This document shows, piece after piece, positions 28,969 to 37,995 of a stretch of 64,000 nt of DNA. The notes under the pieces are model-generated. The model ran no database searches. It was not told the origin of the DNA and was given only the letters and a program-made list of their open reading frames with translations. Each line of letters starts with the position of its first letter. Position 1 is the stretch's first letter. This DNA comes from Gammaproteobacteria bacterium (GTDB lineage: Bacteria > Pseudomonadota > Gammaproteobacteria > Pseudomonadales > Porticoccaceae). Made by a program: the position numbers and the translations under genes. Where the stretch lies: the NCBI GenBank assembly GCA_016708925.1, contig JADJET010000001.1, positions 208,501 to 272,500 of the forward strand. Reading direction: 5' to 3'.

Positions 28969-29924
28969 ATGAATATAGCCCGTATCGATCTCAACCTGCT
29001 GGTGTTTCTGGATGTGCTGCTGCGCGAGCGCAATGTCACCCGCGCCGCCCAGTCCCTCGGCATCACCCAGCCGGCGATGAGCAACGGCCTGCGGCGCCTG
29101 CGAGAATTGTTCGGCGACCCGCTGCTGATCCGCACCAGCGGGGGATGGCACCCACCGAACGGGCGCTCGCCCTGCAACCGCAGGTCCGCGATATCCTCGC
29201 CAGCGTCGAACAGGCGGTGCAGCCGCGCACCGAGTTCGATGCGGGCTCCGCCAACCGGGTATTTCGCATCATGGCGAGCGACTACGCGGAATCCACGCTG
29301 GTGCCGCCGCTGCTGGCGTTCCTGGGCGAACACGCGCCGGGAATTACCCTCGACATCCTCAACCCCAGCGACGTGACCCTGCACGACGTGGAACAGGGCC
29401 GGGTGGACATGCTCCTCAACCGCTTCGACGACATGCCCCAGTCCTTTCACCAGGTCACGGTGTGGCAGGACGGTTTCTCCTGCCTGCTGCGCAGGGACCA
29501 TCCCGCCCTCGCGGATTTCGGCCTGGAGCGTTATCTCGCCGGTCGCCACGTCTGGGTGAGCAAGACCGGCATGGGGGTCGGCGTGGGCATGAACCCGCAG
29601 GATGCCCAACGCCTGGGCTGGGTGGACGAGGCGCTGGCGCGACTGGGCAAGAAGCGCCATATCGCGGTCTTTACCCGCCACTATCAGGTAGCGGTGCTGC
29701 TGGCGCGGCAACCGGACCTGATCGTCACTATTCCGAGCCGCCTCGCCGAGATGCAGCGCGACAATGCCGCCGTGGCCATTCTGCCGCCGCCGTTCGAGAT
29801 TCCGCCCTTCGATCTCAAGATGGCCTGGAGCCCGCTGTTGCAGAACAACCCGGCGCACCAGTGGCTGCGGCGGCAGATTTTGGCGGCGGCGCGAGAGAGC
29901 AGCACTCCGGTATTTTTGCCCTGA
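28969..29924 (+). pseudogene. LysR-type transcriptional regulator of the glyoxylate-shunt locus, single-base frameshift
   Basis: The N-terminal frame from ATG 28969 gives a perfect LysR winged helix (IDLNLLVFLDVLLRERNVTRAAQSLGITQPAMSNGLRRLRELFGDPLLIRTSGG). The effector domain (MAPTERALALQPQVRDILASVEQAV ... FDLKMAWSPLLQNNPAHQWLRRQI) is in another frame. The switch falls at the G run 29140-29144: one more G would give SGG-MAPTERALAL and a continuous protein of about 318 residues. So either one base was lost in the organism or in sequencing. It is divergent from aceA and followed by glcB, which points to control of both. The effector is unknown (glyoxylate, acetyl-CoA or phosphoenolpyruvate are candidates). 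Confidence 0.88.
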
Positions 29925-29933
29925 ATAACGGAC

Positions 29934-29978
29934 ATAAAAACGATAAATTCGATCAATCATGGCCGGGATGACTAAAAT
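29934..29978 (+). promoter_or_regulatory. glcB promoter region with second copy of the candidate operator
   Basis: ATAAAAACGATAAATT (29934-29949) is identical to the aceA copy. A -10-like TAAAAT (29973-29978) begins 39 bases after the start of the repeat, compared with 38 in the aceA promoter. Four of the five mismatches over the next eleven bases lie together, and the last six bases (AATCAT) agree again. Confidence 0.65.
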
Positions 29979-30029
29979 ACCGGCTTGATCGATCCCCGGC
30001 GCGAGCCGACTTGCCTAGAGGAGAGAGCC

Positions 30030-32204
30030 ATGACCGAACGGGTTCAACAGGGCGGCCTGCATATCGCGCGGGTACTCGACGATCTGGTGCGCACCGAGAT
30101 TCTGCCCGGCCTCGGTATCGAGCCCGCCACCTTCTGGGCCGGCTTCGAATCCCTGTTGACAGACCTGGCACCGGAAAACGCCCGCCTGCTCGCAGTGCGC
30201 GACGACTTCCAGCAACGCATCGACGCCTGGCACCGGGAGCGCGCGGGCCAGCCCCAGGATCCCGCCGCCTACAAGGCGTTTCTGACCGCAATCGGCTATC
30301 TGCTCCCCGAGGGCGACGACTTCACCGTGACCACGCAGAACGTCGATCCCGAGGTCGCCACCATTGCCGGCCCGCAACTGGTGGTGCCCATCACCAATGC
30401 GCGCTATGCGCTCAATGCGGCCAACGCGCGCTGGGGCAGCCTTTACGACGCCCTGTACGGCAACGACGTGATCCCGGAAACCGACGGCGCGGTGCGCGGC
30501 CCGGGCTACAACCCGGTGCGGGGCGCCAAAGTCATCGCCTATGCCCGGGAATTCCTCGACGCCAGCGCGCCGCTCGCGGCCGGCAGCCATGCCGATACCA
30601 TCGGCTACCGCGTCGTGAACGGTGCGCTGGTGATACGACTCGATAATGGCGCGAGCACCGGACTGAAAACCCCGGCGCAATGGGTGGGCTACCAAGGCAA
30701 TCCGGATTCTCCGGATTGTGTTTTATTGAAAAACAATGGATTGCATATCGAAATTCAATTCGATCCTGACCATTACGTCGGGCGCGACGACCCTGCGCAC
30801 ATCAAGGACCTCTACCTCGAAAGCGCCATCACGACCATCCAGGACTGCGAGGATTCGGTCGCCGCGGTGGACGCGGAGGACAAGTGCCTGGCCTACCGCA
30901 ACTGGCTGGGCCTGATTCGCGGCGATCTCGAAGAGGTCATCCCCAAGGGTGACAGGCTGTTACGCCGTACACTGAATCCAGATCGTGAATATCTGGACCC
31001 CGACGGCAGCGCCTTCAGCGTGCCGGGACGCAGCCTGCTGCTGGTGCGCAACGTGGGCCACCTGATGACCACCGATGCCGTGCTCGACGCCGCCGGCAAA
31101 CCCATACCGGAGGGCATGCTGGACGCGCTGATCACCGGCGCGGTGGCGGCGCACGACCTGCGCGGACTGGGGCGTTTCCGCAACTCCCGCGCCGGCAGCG
31201 TCTACATCGTCAAACCCAAGATGCACGGTCCCGACGAGGTGTCCTTCACGGTGCGCCTGTTCGAACGCGTGGAGCGGATCCTGGGGCTGCCCGCGCAAAC
31301 CCTCAAGATCGGCATCATGGACGAGGAGCGCCGCACCACGGTGAATCTCAAGGAGTGCATCCGTCGCGCCGCCGACCGGCTCATCTTCATCAACACCGGC
31401 TTCCTCGACCGCACCGGCGACGAGATCCACACCAGCATGGAAGCTGGCGCCATGGTGCCCAAGGGCGAGATGAAACAGCAGTCCTGGATCAAGGCGTACG
31501 AGGACTGGAACGTGGACATCGGCCTCGCCTGCGGCTTGCGCGGTCGCGCCCAGATCGGCAAGGGCATGTGGGCCATGCCCGACCGCATGGCGGACATGAT
31601 GGTGGCCAAGATCGAGCATCCGCGCGCCGGCGCCAACTGCGCCTGGGTACCCTCACCCACCGCGGCCACCCTGCACGTCATGCACTATCACCGCGTCGAT
31701 GTGGCGGCGCGGCAAGCCGAGCTCGCGAGCCGTAAACGGGCCAGCCTCGATGACATCCTCACCCTGCCGCTGCTGGGCAAGCGCCAGCTCGCCGCGGCGG
31801 CGATTCAGCGCGAACTGGACAACAACGCCCAGGGAATTCTCGGCTATGTGGTGCGCTGGATCGACCAGGGCGTCGGCTGCTCCAAGGTCCCGGACATCGG
31901 CGATGTGGGTCTGATGGAAGATCGCGCCACCCTGCGCATCTCCAGCCAGCATATCGCCAACTGGTTGCACCACGGGATCTGCTCGGCGGAACAGGTGTTG
32001 GCGACGCTCAAGAAGATGGCCGCCGTGGTGGATCGGCAGAATGCCGGCGACGCCCTGTATCACCCGATGGCACCGGATTTCGACGCCAGCATTGCCTTCC
32101 AGGCCGCCTGCGACCTTGTTTTCAAGGGTCGCGAGCAGCCCAGCGGCTACACCGAGCCGGTACTGCACGCCCGGCGCCGGGAACTCAAGGCGCGCGGTCG
32201 CTGA
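30030..32204 (+). CDS. glcB: Malate synthase G
   Basis: 724 residues, the length of the G isoform (the A isoform is about 530). Condenses glyoxylate and acetyl-CoA to malate. Landmarks: LNAANARWGSLYDALYGNDVIPE near residue 125, IQDCEDSVAAVDAEDK with the acidic active-site residues, KPKMHGPDEVSFTVRLFERVE near residue 395, KIGIMDEERRTTVNLKECIR with the catalytic arginine/aspartate region, and AGANCAWVPSPTAATLHVMHYH. GAGGAG lies 9 bases before the ATG. With aceA it completes the glyoxylate shunt in one locus. Confidence 0.98.
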   Translation: MTERVQQGGLHIARVLDDLVRTEILPGLGIEPATFWAGFESLLTDLAPENARLLAVRDDFQQRIDAWHRERAGQPQDPAAYKAFLTAIGYLLPEGDDFTVTTQNVDPEVATIAGPQLVVPITNARYALNAANARWGSLYDALYGNDVIPETDGAVRGPGYNPVRGAKVIAYAREFLDASAPLAAGSHADTIGYRVVNGALVIRLDNGASTGLKTPAQWVGYQGNPDSPDCVLLKNNGLHIEIQFDPDHYVGRDDPAHIKDLYLESAITTIQDCEDSVAAVDAEDKCLAYRNWLGLIRGDLEEVIPKGDRLLRRTLNPDREYLDPDGSAFSVPGRSLLLVRNVGHLMTTDAVLDAAGKPIPEGMLDALITGAVAAHDLRGLGRFRNSRAGSVYIVKPKMHGPDEVSFTVRLFERVERILGLPAQTLKIGIMDEERRTTVNLKECIRRAADRLIFINTGFLDRTGDEIHTSMEAGAMVPKGEMKQQSWIKAYEDWNVDIGLACGLRGRAQIGKGMWAMPDRMADMMVAKIEHPRAGANCAWVPSPTAATLHVMHYHRVDVAARQAELASRKRASLDDILTLPLLGKRQLAAAAIQRELDNNAQGILGYVVRWIDQGVGCSKVPDIGDVGLMEDRATLRISSQHIANWLHHGICSAEQVLATLKKMAAVVDRQNAGDALYHPMAPDFDASIAFQAACDLVFKGREQPSGYTEPVLHARRRELKARGR

Positions 32205-32210
32205 TCGTCA

Positions 32211-33182
32211 TCACAGCGCCAGCCGGCGCAGCTCCGGGGCTTCCTCGCTCAGGTTCCACAGGTCCTGAAACGCATCGATCAGCCGGCGGGCGTCGGCTGG
32301 CGCGTGGCGCACGCCGTAACCGCGCAATGGACGCGCGTGCTGCCAGCACAGCAGCGCACTGGTATCGGTCACCAGAAATTCGTCCTCGGGTGTGGCGCAG
32401 GCGGGCGGCAAGGCACGCAGCTGAATGTGACTCGACAGGCGCTGCGCAAGCCGCAGCAGACGGTGCCCCGAGCGCGCCAGCGCCTGAGGTTCACGCACCA
32501 GTATCAGCACCTCGGCCTGGGGATGACTGATGGCGAATTCCAGCACGGCATCGCGCACCGGATCGCTGTCGTAAATCTCGGGATCGAGTCGGGTGCTCAG
32601 AATGCAAACACGTCGCAAGGCACGCGGAATCCAGAGCGGCACACACTCGGCAACGGCGGCGCTACCGTCCAGCACTTCACGAAGGCGGTCGGCTTCCGCC
32701 ACCGGCGGCGCGGGCTGCTCGCGCACTGCAAGCAAATTCCTGAATGGCAATACCATGAGGCGGTGAGGTATACCGGCCTCCAGAAACTCCTCGCCCCGAG
32801 GTTCGAATCCCAGCGCTTCGTAAAAACCCAGGGCCTGGGCCTGGGCCTGGGCGTGGAGCTGCAGGGCGCCCTGCCCCCGCGCGAGCGCATCGCGCATCAT
32901 CCGCCGCAACAGGGCCGACCCGACACCCCGGCGACGATACTCGGGCAGCACCGCCAGCCGGCCAATGCGATCGCCCAGCAGCCGCGCGCAACCGATTGGG
33001 CACCCATCGGTTGTGGAGGCCAGCCAGTGCTGCGCAGCGGCATCCTGCCGGTCGAATTCCACGGCTTCGAGAATTCCCTGCTCGACCACGAACACCTGCC
33101 GGCGGATCGCCTGCAGCGCGTCACTCTGCTCCGCCCAGGTCACGGGCGCTATCACGGCGGGAAAGTAATCCAGGCTCTCCAT
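32211..33182 (-). CDS. GNAT family N-acetyltransferase with C-terminal extension (DUF7931-like)
   Basis: 323 residues. Residues 1-140 are a GNAT domain with the acetyl-CoA loop motif A at LAVLPEYRRRGVGSALLRRMM (near residues 73-92) and the FYEALGFEPRGEEFLEAGIPH end of the fold. Residues 165-323 form a second domain (CVPLWIPRALRRVCILSTRLDPEIYD ... LILVREPQALARSGHRLLRLAQRL ... DEFLVTD) seen fused to GNAT domains in gammaproteobacteria, of unknown role. The start MESLDYFPAVI is preferred over longer unsupported versions. Convergent with glcB (6 bases between stops) and divergent from ggt. Confidence 0.85.
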   Translation of the reverse strand: MESLDYFPAVIAPVTWAEQSDALQAIRRQVFVVEQGILEAVEFDRQDAAAQHWLASTTDGCPIGCARLLGDRIGRLAVLPEYRRRGVGSALLRRMMRDALARGQGALQLHAQAQAQALGFYEALGFEPRGEEFLEAGIPHRLMVLPFRNLLAVREQPAPPVAEADRLREVLDGSAAVAECVPLWIPRALRRVCILSTRLDPEIYDSDPVRDAVLEFAISHPQAEVLILVREPQALARSGHRLLRLAQRLSSHIQLRALPPACATPEDEFLVTDTSALLCWQHARPLRGYGVRHAPADARRLIDAFQDLWNLSEEAPELRRLAL

Positions 33183-33281
33183 GGGACATCGTCGGGCTGT
33201 GATTTGCCGCAGAATACAGCGCACCTGAGGGTTGAGGCTAGAATGCTGGCCACATTGAAAATCTGACAGGGGACACCGCCC

Positions 33282-35039
33282 ATGAAGCCTGAACACGGAC
33301 ACCGATTGCGGCTCCTGGCGCTGTCCTGCTGGCTGGTGCTGGGTCTGGCGGGCCGCGCCCTGGCCGCGCCGCCGCCCATCATCGACTACGCCGACCGCTT
33401 TCACCCGGTGGTCGGCGCCGCCGGCATGGTGGTGTCCCAGGAGGCGGTCGCCAGCCGCGTCGGCGCCGACATTCTCGCGCGGGGCGGCAATGCCGTGGAC
33501 GCCGCCGTGGCCACCGGGTTCGCGCTAACGGTGACCCTGCCCCAGGCGGGCAATCTGGGCGGTGGCGGCTTCATGCTGGCCCACCTCAAGGAGCAGAATC
33601 AGACCATCGCCATCGATTACCGCGAGGTGGCGCCGCGCGCCGCGCACCGCGACCTGTTCGTCGGCGCCAACGGGGCGGTGGACCCGGAACTGGCGCGCTT
33701 CAGCCATCGCTCGGCCGGCGTGCCGGGCACGGTGGCGGGTCTCGCTCTGGCCCAGAAGAAATATGGCACCTTGTCGCTGGCCGAGGTGATGGCGCCCGCC
33801 ATTGCGCTCGCCGAAAAGGGTATCCGGGTGACCCGGCCGCTGGCGTTTTCCCTTGGCGAAGCCGCGTCGCGCCTGCGGAAATCCTCCGCTGCCGCCGGTT
33901 ATTACCTGCTGCCCGGCGGCGAGCCCCCGCCGCCGGGGCACCGGTTGCAGCAACCGGATCTGGCCCGAACGCTGCGCCAGATCGCCACACAGGGACCACA
34001 GGCGTTCTACACTGGCGCAGTTGCGGCACAGATCGTCGCGGAGATGAAAGCTCACGACGGCCTGATCACCGCACAGGATCTCGCCGAGTACCAGCCCGTG
34101 GAGCGCGCCCCCGTGACCGGCACCTATCGCGGCTATCAGGTCGTCGCGATGCCACCGCCCTCTTCCGGCGGGGTGCATCTGATCCAGATGCTCAATGTGC
34201 TCGAAGGCTGGAACCTCGCCGCACTGGGCCACAACAGCGCGGCGTATCTGCACCGCCTGATCGAGACGATGCGCCGCGCCTATGCCGATCGCGGCGAGTA
34301 CCTGGGCGATCCGGATTTTGTGGCGGTGCCGGTGACCGAGCTCACATCGAAGGACCATGCCGCGCGGCTGCGCGCGAGTATCGACCTGACCCACGCGACA
34401 CCTTCCAGTGCCGTGGCACCGACGCTGAAGCTGCCCGCCGAAAGCCCGCAGACCACTCATTTCTCGGTGTGGGATGCCAAAGGCAATGTGGTCAGCAACA
34501 CCTACACGCTTAATTTTTCCTACGGCAGCGGCATCGCGGTCGCGGGCGCCGGTTTTCTGCTCAACAACGAGATGGACGATTTCTCGGCCCAGCCCGGTGT
34601 ACCCAACGCCTATGGCTTGGTCGGCGGCAGCGCCAATGCCATTGAGGCGCGCAAGCGACCGCTGTCGTCGATGACACCGACGATCCTGTTCAAGGACGGC
34701 AAGCCGATCCTCGCAACCGGCAGCCCGGGTGGTCCGGTCATCATCACGGCGGTATTGCAGATCGTGCTGAATGTGGTGGATTTCGGCATGAACGTGGCGG
34801 ACGCCGCCGCGCAGCCGCGCATTCACCATCAATGGCAACCCGATCAGGTGTTTTACGAAACCGGCCTGAGCCCCGACACCCTGACCTTGCTCAGCGGCAT
34901 GGGGCATACCCTGGTCCGCTCACCCCGGGTACTGGGCCGCACCCAGACCATCGGCAGTGACGGCACTCTGCTTTACGGCGCCAACGATACCCGCTGGCCC
35001 GGCGGTGAAGCGGTGGCGGTCGAGGCGATCGCCCGCTGA
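33282..35039 (+). CDS. ggt: Gamma-glutamyltranspeptidase
   Basis: 585 residues. A periplasmic enzyme that cleaves glutathione and other gamma-glutamyl compounds. Signal peptide: MKPEHGHRLRLLALSCWLVLGLAGRALA. The precursor self-cleaves before the threonine of TTHFSV (near residue 390), giving two subunits; SNTYTLNFSYGSGI, SSMTPTI and GSPGGPVII downstream form the active site. RGGNAVDAAVATGFALTVTLPQAGNLGGGGFML near residue 67 is typical of the large subunit. AGGGGA precedes the ATG. Monocistronic. Confidence 0.96.
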   Translation: MKPEHGHRLRLLALSCWLVLGLAGRALAAPPPIIDYADRFHPVVGAAGMVVSQEAVASRVGADILARGGNAVDAAVATGFALTVTLPQAGNLGGGGFMLAHLKEQNQTIAIDYREVAPRAAHRDLFVGANGAVDPELARFSHRSAGVPGTVAGLALAQKKYGTLSLAEVMAPAIALAEKGIRVTRPLAFSLGEAASRLRKSSAAAGYYLLPGGEPPPPGHRLQQPDLARTLRQIATQGPQAFYTGAVAAQIVAEMKAHDGLITAQDLAEYQPVERAPVTGTYRGYQVVAMPPPSSGGVHLIQMLNVLEGWNLAALGHNSAAYLHRLIETMRRAYADRGEYLGDPDFVAVPVTELTSKDHAARLRASIDLTHATPSSAVAPTLKLPAESPQTTHFSVWDAKGNVVSNTYTLNFSYGSGIAVAGAGFLLNNEMDDFSAQPGVPNAYGLVGGSANAIEARKRPLSSMTPTILFKDGKPILATGSPGGPVIITAVLQIVLNVVDFGMNVADAAAQPRIHHQWQPDQVFYETGLSPDTLTLLSGMGHTLVRSPRVLGRTQTIGSDGTLLYGANDTRWPGGEAVAVEAIAR

Positions 35040-35179
35040 TCGCTCTTTCATCCTGACCCGCACACTCGGGCGTAGCGACTTGCACCGAACAGGCAGTTAG
35101 CAGTTTTCAGCAACCTGCTAGCCGTTTTCCAACACGTTGCCGGCGGGCCGCGGCCATTTCCTGCGCTTGTCGTTGCGGC

Positions 35180-35220
35180 TTGATGTTGATCAACACGCGA
35201 ATTGCTGGCGTCGCTATCAT
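35180..35220 (+). promoter_or_regulatory. FNR/ANR box and -10 element of the cbb3 oxidase operon
   Basis: TTGAT-GTTG-ATCAA (35180-35193) is a perfect FNR-family box. A -10 element TATCAT lies at 35215-35220, predicting a start near 35227. The box centre (35186.5) is then about 41 bases upstream, the spacing of class II FNR-activated promoters. Predicts induction of the downstream operon at low oxygen. Confidence 0.85.
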
Positions 35221-35266
35221 GAACGAACATTCAATGGCGCGCCCGTCGCTCTAAAGGAGGCTACGC

Positions 35267-35857
35267 CTGCTCCTCACTCTGCTCATCCATCCCGGCAGTA
35301 TCCTGCGCACCCTCGCCCGATCTGATCATGCGCGAGCCTTGTCGGTGCAGCGCTGCCTGCCCGCGCTGCTGCTGTTGCCTCCGACCTGCGCCGCTATCGG
35401 CGGAGTGCTGTTCGGCTGGCGTCTGGGCACGTCCGCCCCCCTGTACTTGGGCGCCGGGCAGATGATTACCGTCAGCCTGCTGTATCTGTTGGCGCTCTGT
35501 TTCGGCTTCTTCAGCACCGTACTACTGGCGCGCTGGATGGGGCGCACCTATGGCGCTACCGCGCCGCTGGAAGTGTATGTGGCGTTTTTCACCGTGGTCA
35601 GCGCGCCGCTGGCGGTAGCCAGCCTTGCGCATCTGTTCCCCCATGTATTTTTCAATATCCTGGGGATGATCCCGGCACTGATTTGGAGCATGACCCTGCT
35701 GTACCGCGGGCTGCCTGCGGTCCTGCATATTCCACCCGAGCGCGGCATGCTGATGTCCTCGGCGCTGGTGGGCTGGCTGCTGGTGGCCGCCGTGAGCCTG
35801 CTGGGCATCAGCGCTGGACTATGGACTGCCGGGCTGGGTCCGGCCATCAGAATCTGA
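35267..35857 (+). CDS. Yip1-family membrane protein
   Basis: 196 residues from a CTG start at 35267, chosen because AAAGGAGG lies 6 bases upstream and the frame reads LLLTLLIHPGSILRTLARSDHARAL before the hydrophobic part; the next candidate, TTG at 35339, has no ribosome site. Five membrane segments are visible: PALLLLPPTCAAIGGVLFGW, MITVSLLYLLALCFGFFSTVLLA, VYVAFFTVVSAPLAVASLA, FFNILGMIPALIWSMTLL and SSALVGWLLVAAVSLLGISAG. The layout is that of small bacterial Yip1 proteins, whose function is unknown. It is first in the operon under the FNR-type promoter and ends 17 bases before ccoN, so a role in oxidase assembly or membrane placement is possible. Confidence 0.78.
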   Translation: MLLTLLIHPGSILRTLARSDHARALSVQRCLPALLLLPPTCAAIGGVLFGWRLGTSAPLYLGAGQMITVSLLYLLALCFGFFSTVLLARWMGRTYGATAPLEVYVAFFTVVSAPLAVASLAHLFPHVFFNILGMIPALIWSMTLLYRGLPAVLHIPPERGMLMSSALVGWLLVAAVSLLGISAGLWTAGLGPAIRI

Positions 35858-35874
35858 ATGGGAGCCTTGACTGG

Positions 35875-37353
35875 ATGAGCGTCAGCAATAACGGGTATTA
35901 CCACGACGGCTTGGTGCTCAGACTCGTCCAGTTTTCCGTGCTGTGGGCCGTGGTGGCGATGTCCGTGGGCGTTTTTATCGCGGCCGAATTTCTCTGGCCC
36001 ACGCTGGATTTGGGTCAATTCTGGCTGTCGTTCGGCCGGCTAAGGCCGCTGCACACCAACGGTGTCATTTTCGGTTTCGGGGTTTCCGCTCTGATGGCAA
36101 CGGCCTTTTACAGCGTGCAACGCACCTCGCATGTAACGCTATTCTTGCCCAAGCTGGCCTGGTTCTGCTGCTATGCGTGGCAACTGACCGTGCTGTTCGG
36201 CGGCATTTCCCTGTTGGCGGGCTGGACCTCAAGCAAGGAATACGCCGAGCTCGAATGGCCATTCGACATCGCCATTGCGGTGATCTGGGTCTGCTTTGGC
36301 ATCGTCTTCTTCGGCACCATTGCGCGCCGCCGGATCCGGCCCATCTATATCTCGAACTGGTTCTATGGCGGTCTGATCATCGTCATCGCGATGCTGCACA
36401 TCGTCAACAATCTTGCGCTGCCGGTGTCCATCGGCAAATCCTATTCCCTCTATGCCGGCGCCCAGGATGCCATCGTGCAGTGGTGGTACGGGCACAATGC
36501 CGTCGGCTTTCTGCTCACCGGCGGCTTTCTGGGCATGCTCTATTACTTTCTGCCCAAGCAGGCGGAACAGCCGATCTGGAGTTATCGCCTGTCGGTGGTG
36601 GCATTCTGGGCCTTCACCTACAGCTACATCTGGGCCGGCCCACACCATCTGCACTACAACGCCATTCCGGAGTGGGTGCAGTCGCTCGGCATGGTGATGA
36701 GCCTGGTGCTGCTGGCGCCTTCCTGGGCCACCATGATCAACGGCATCATGACGGTCAGCAAAGCTTGGCCAAAACTGAAAACCGATCCGGCGCTGAAGTT
36801 CATCGTGCTGTCGCTGGCCTTTTACGGACTGGCCACCTTTGAAGGGCCGATGATGGCGATCCGCAGCGTCAACGTGGTAAGCCATTTCACCGACTGGACC
36901 ATCGGCCATGTGCATTCCGGCGCCCTCGGCTGGAACGCACTGGTGACCTACGGCACCTTTTATTTTCTGGTGCCACGCCTGGTGGGTGCCGAGCTCCACA
37001 GCACCCGGCTGGCCAACCTGCACTTTGTGCTCGCGCTGGCCGGCACGCTGCTGTACATCCTGTCGATGTGGGCGGCGGGCGTATCCCAGGGCCTGCTCTG
37101 GCTGAGCGTGGATAAGCTGGGCGAGCTGAGCTTTACCTTCCGCGACATCATGACGGGCATGAAACCCTACTATGCACTGCGGTTGGTCGCGGGTCTGATG
37201 TTCCTGAGCGGCACGGTGCTGATGGCCTACAACTTGTTCATGACCACGCGTGGCCGTCAGCCGCTCCAGTGCGCGCCTGCACCGGTTCCAGAGCCCTGGC
37301 GACTACCGGAGAGTGGCTACCGAACTGTTACTGCAAAGCAGGTCAACGCATGA
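35875..37353 (+). CDS. ccoN: Cytochrome c oxidase cbb3-type subunit I
   Basis: 492 residues. Catalytic subunit with heme b, heme b3 and CuB; reduces oxygen at high affinity and pumps protons in the inner membrane. About twelve membrane spans. Conserved histidines appear in RPLHTNGVIFGFG (low-spin heme), WWYGHNAVGFLL (CuB and the cross-linked tyrosine region), GPHHLHYNAIPEW, and VVSHFTDWTIGHVHSGALGWN. GGAG lies 11 bases before the ATG at 35875; upstream codons in the same frame overlap the Yip1 gene and are not used. Its stop overlaps the ccoO start (ATGA). Confidence 0.96.
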   Translation: MSVSNNGYYHDGLVLRLVQFSVLWAVVAMSVGVFIAAEFLWPTLDLGQFWLSFGRLRPLHTNGVIFGFGVSALMATAFYSVQRTSHVTLFLPKLAWFCCYAWQLTVLFGGISLLAGWTSSKEYAELEWPFDIAIAVIWVCFGIVFFGTIARRRIRPIYISNWFYGGLIIVIAMLHIVNNLALPVSIGKSYSLYAGAQDAIVQWWYGHNAVGFLLTGGFLGMLYYFLPKQAEQPIWSYRLSVVAFWAFTYSYIWAGPHHLHYNAIPEWVQSLGMVMSLVLLAPSWATMINGIMTVSKAWPKLKTDPALKFIVLSLAFYGLATFEGPMMAIRSVNVVSHFTDWTIGHVHSGALGWNALVTYGTFYFLVPRLVGAELHSTRLANLHFVLALAGTLLYILSMWAAGVSQGLLWLSVDKLGELSFTFRDIMTGMKPYYALRLVAGLMFLSGTVLMAYNLFMTTRGRQPLQCAPAPVPEPWRLPESGYRTVTAKQVNA

Positions 37354-37994
37354 ACGGTCTGGGCCTGCACAAAAAGCTGGAGGAAAACGCCGGCCTGCTG
37401 ATTTTCGGCATCCTGTTCGTGTCCGCCATCGGCGGGCTGGTGCAGATATTACCCAGCCTGTTTCAGGAATCACTCAGCGCACCCATGGCAACAACCCGCG
37501 TCTATGACGCTGTCGAACTGACCGGACGGGACATCTATATTCGCGAAGGCTGTCATGTGTGCCACTCGCAACAAGTGCGCCCACTGGTGGCCGAAGTGGA
37601 ACGCTATGGACCCTATTCCCGTGCGGGTGAATTCGTGTACGACCGGCCCTTCCTCTGGGGCTCCAAGCGTACCGGTCCCGACCTGCACCGGATCGGCGGC
37701 AAGTACAGCAACCGCTGGCACGAGGTGCACCTGCTGGACCCGCGCAGCGTGGTGCCCGAATCCATCATGCCGGCCTACCCCTGGCTGGCGGAACGGGCGG
37801 CAACAGCGGCGGGCGACATCCAGCAAAAAATGCGGGTACTGCGCCGGTTGGGGCATCCCTACACGGATGCGGACATCACCGGGGCTCCGGCCCGACTGGA
37901 AGGGCTGCGCGAACTGGATGCGCTCGTCGCGTATCTGCAGATGTTGGGCACCGGCCTGGATCCCGCTGTCACTGACGAGCATGAGGGGCACTGA
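37350..37994 (+). CDS. ccoO: Cytochrome c oxidase cbb3-type subunit II (mono-heme c)
   Basis: 214 residues. One N-terminal membrane span (NAGLLIFGILFVSAIGGLVQIL), then a periplasmic cytochrome c domain with CHVCH (near residue 68, heme binding) and the distal methionine in IMPAYPWL. The segment GKRTGPDLHRIGGKYSNRWH is typical (read here as SKRTGPDLHRIGGKYSNRWH). Start by ATGA overlap with ccoN. It passes electrons from CcoP to CcoN. Confidence 0.95.
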   Translation: MNGLGLHKKLEENAGLLIFGILFVSAIGGLVQILPSLFQESLSAPMATTRVYDAVELTGRDIYIREGCHVCHSQQVRPLVAEVERYGPYSRAGEFVYDRPFLWGSKRTGPDLHRIGGKYSNRWHEVHLLDPRSVVPESIMPAYPWLAERAATAAGDIQQKMRVLRRLGHPYTDADITGAPARLEGLRELDALVAYLQMLGTGLDPAVTDEHEGH

Positions 37995-37995
37995 G

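Noticed and set aside
35137..35325. 62-codon frame upstream of the Yip1-like gene
   Set aside because: It covers the FNR box, promoter and ribosome site of the oxidase operon and shows no protein character.
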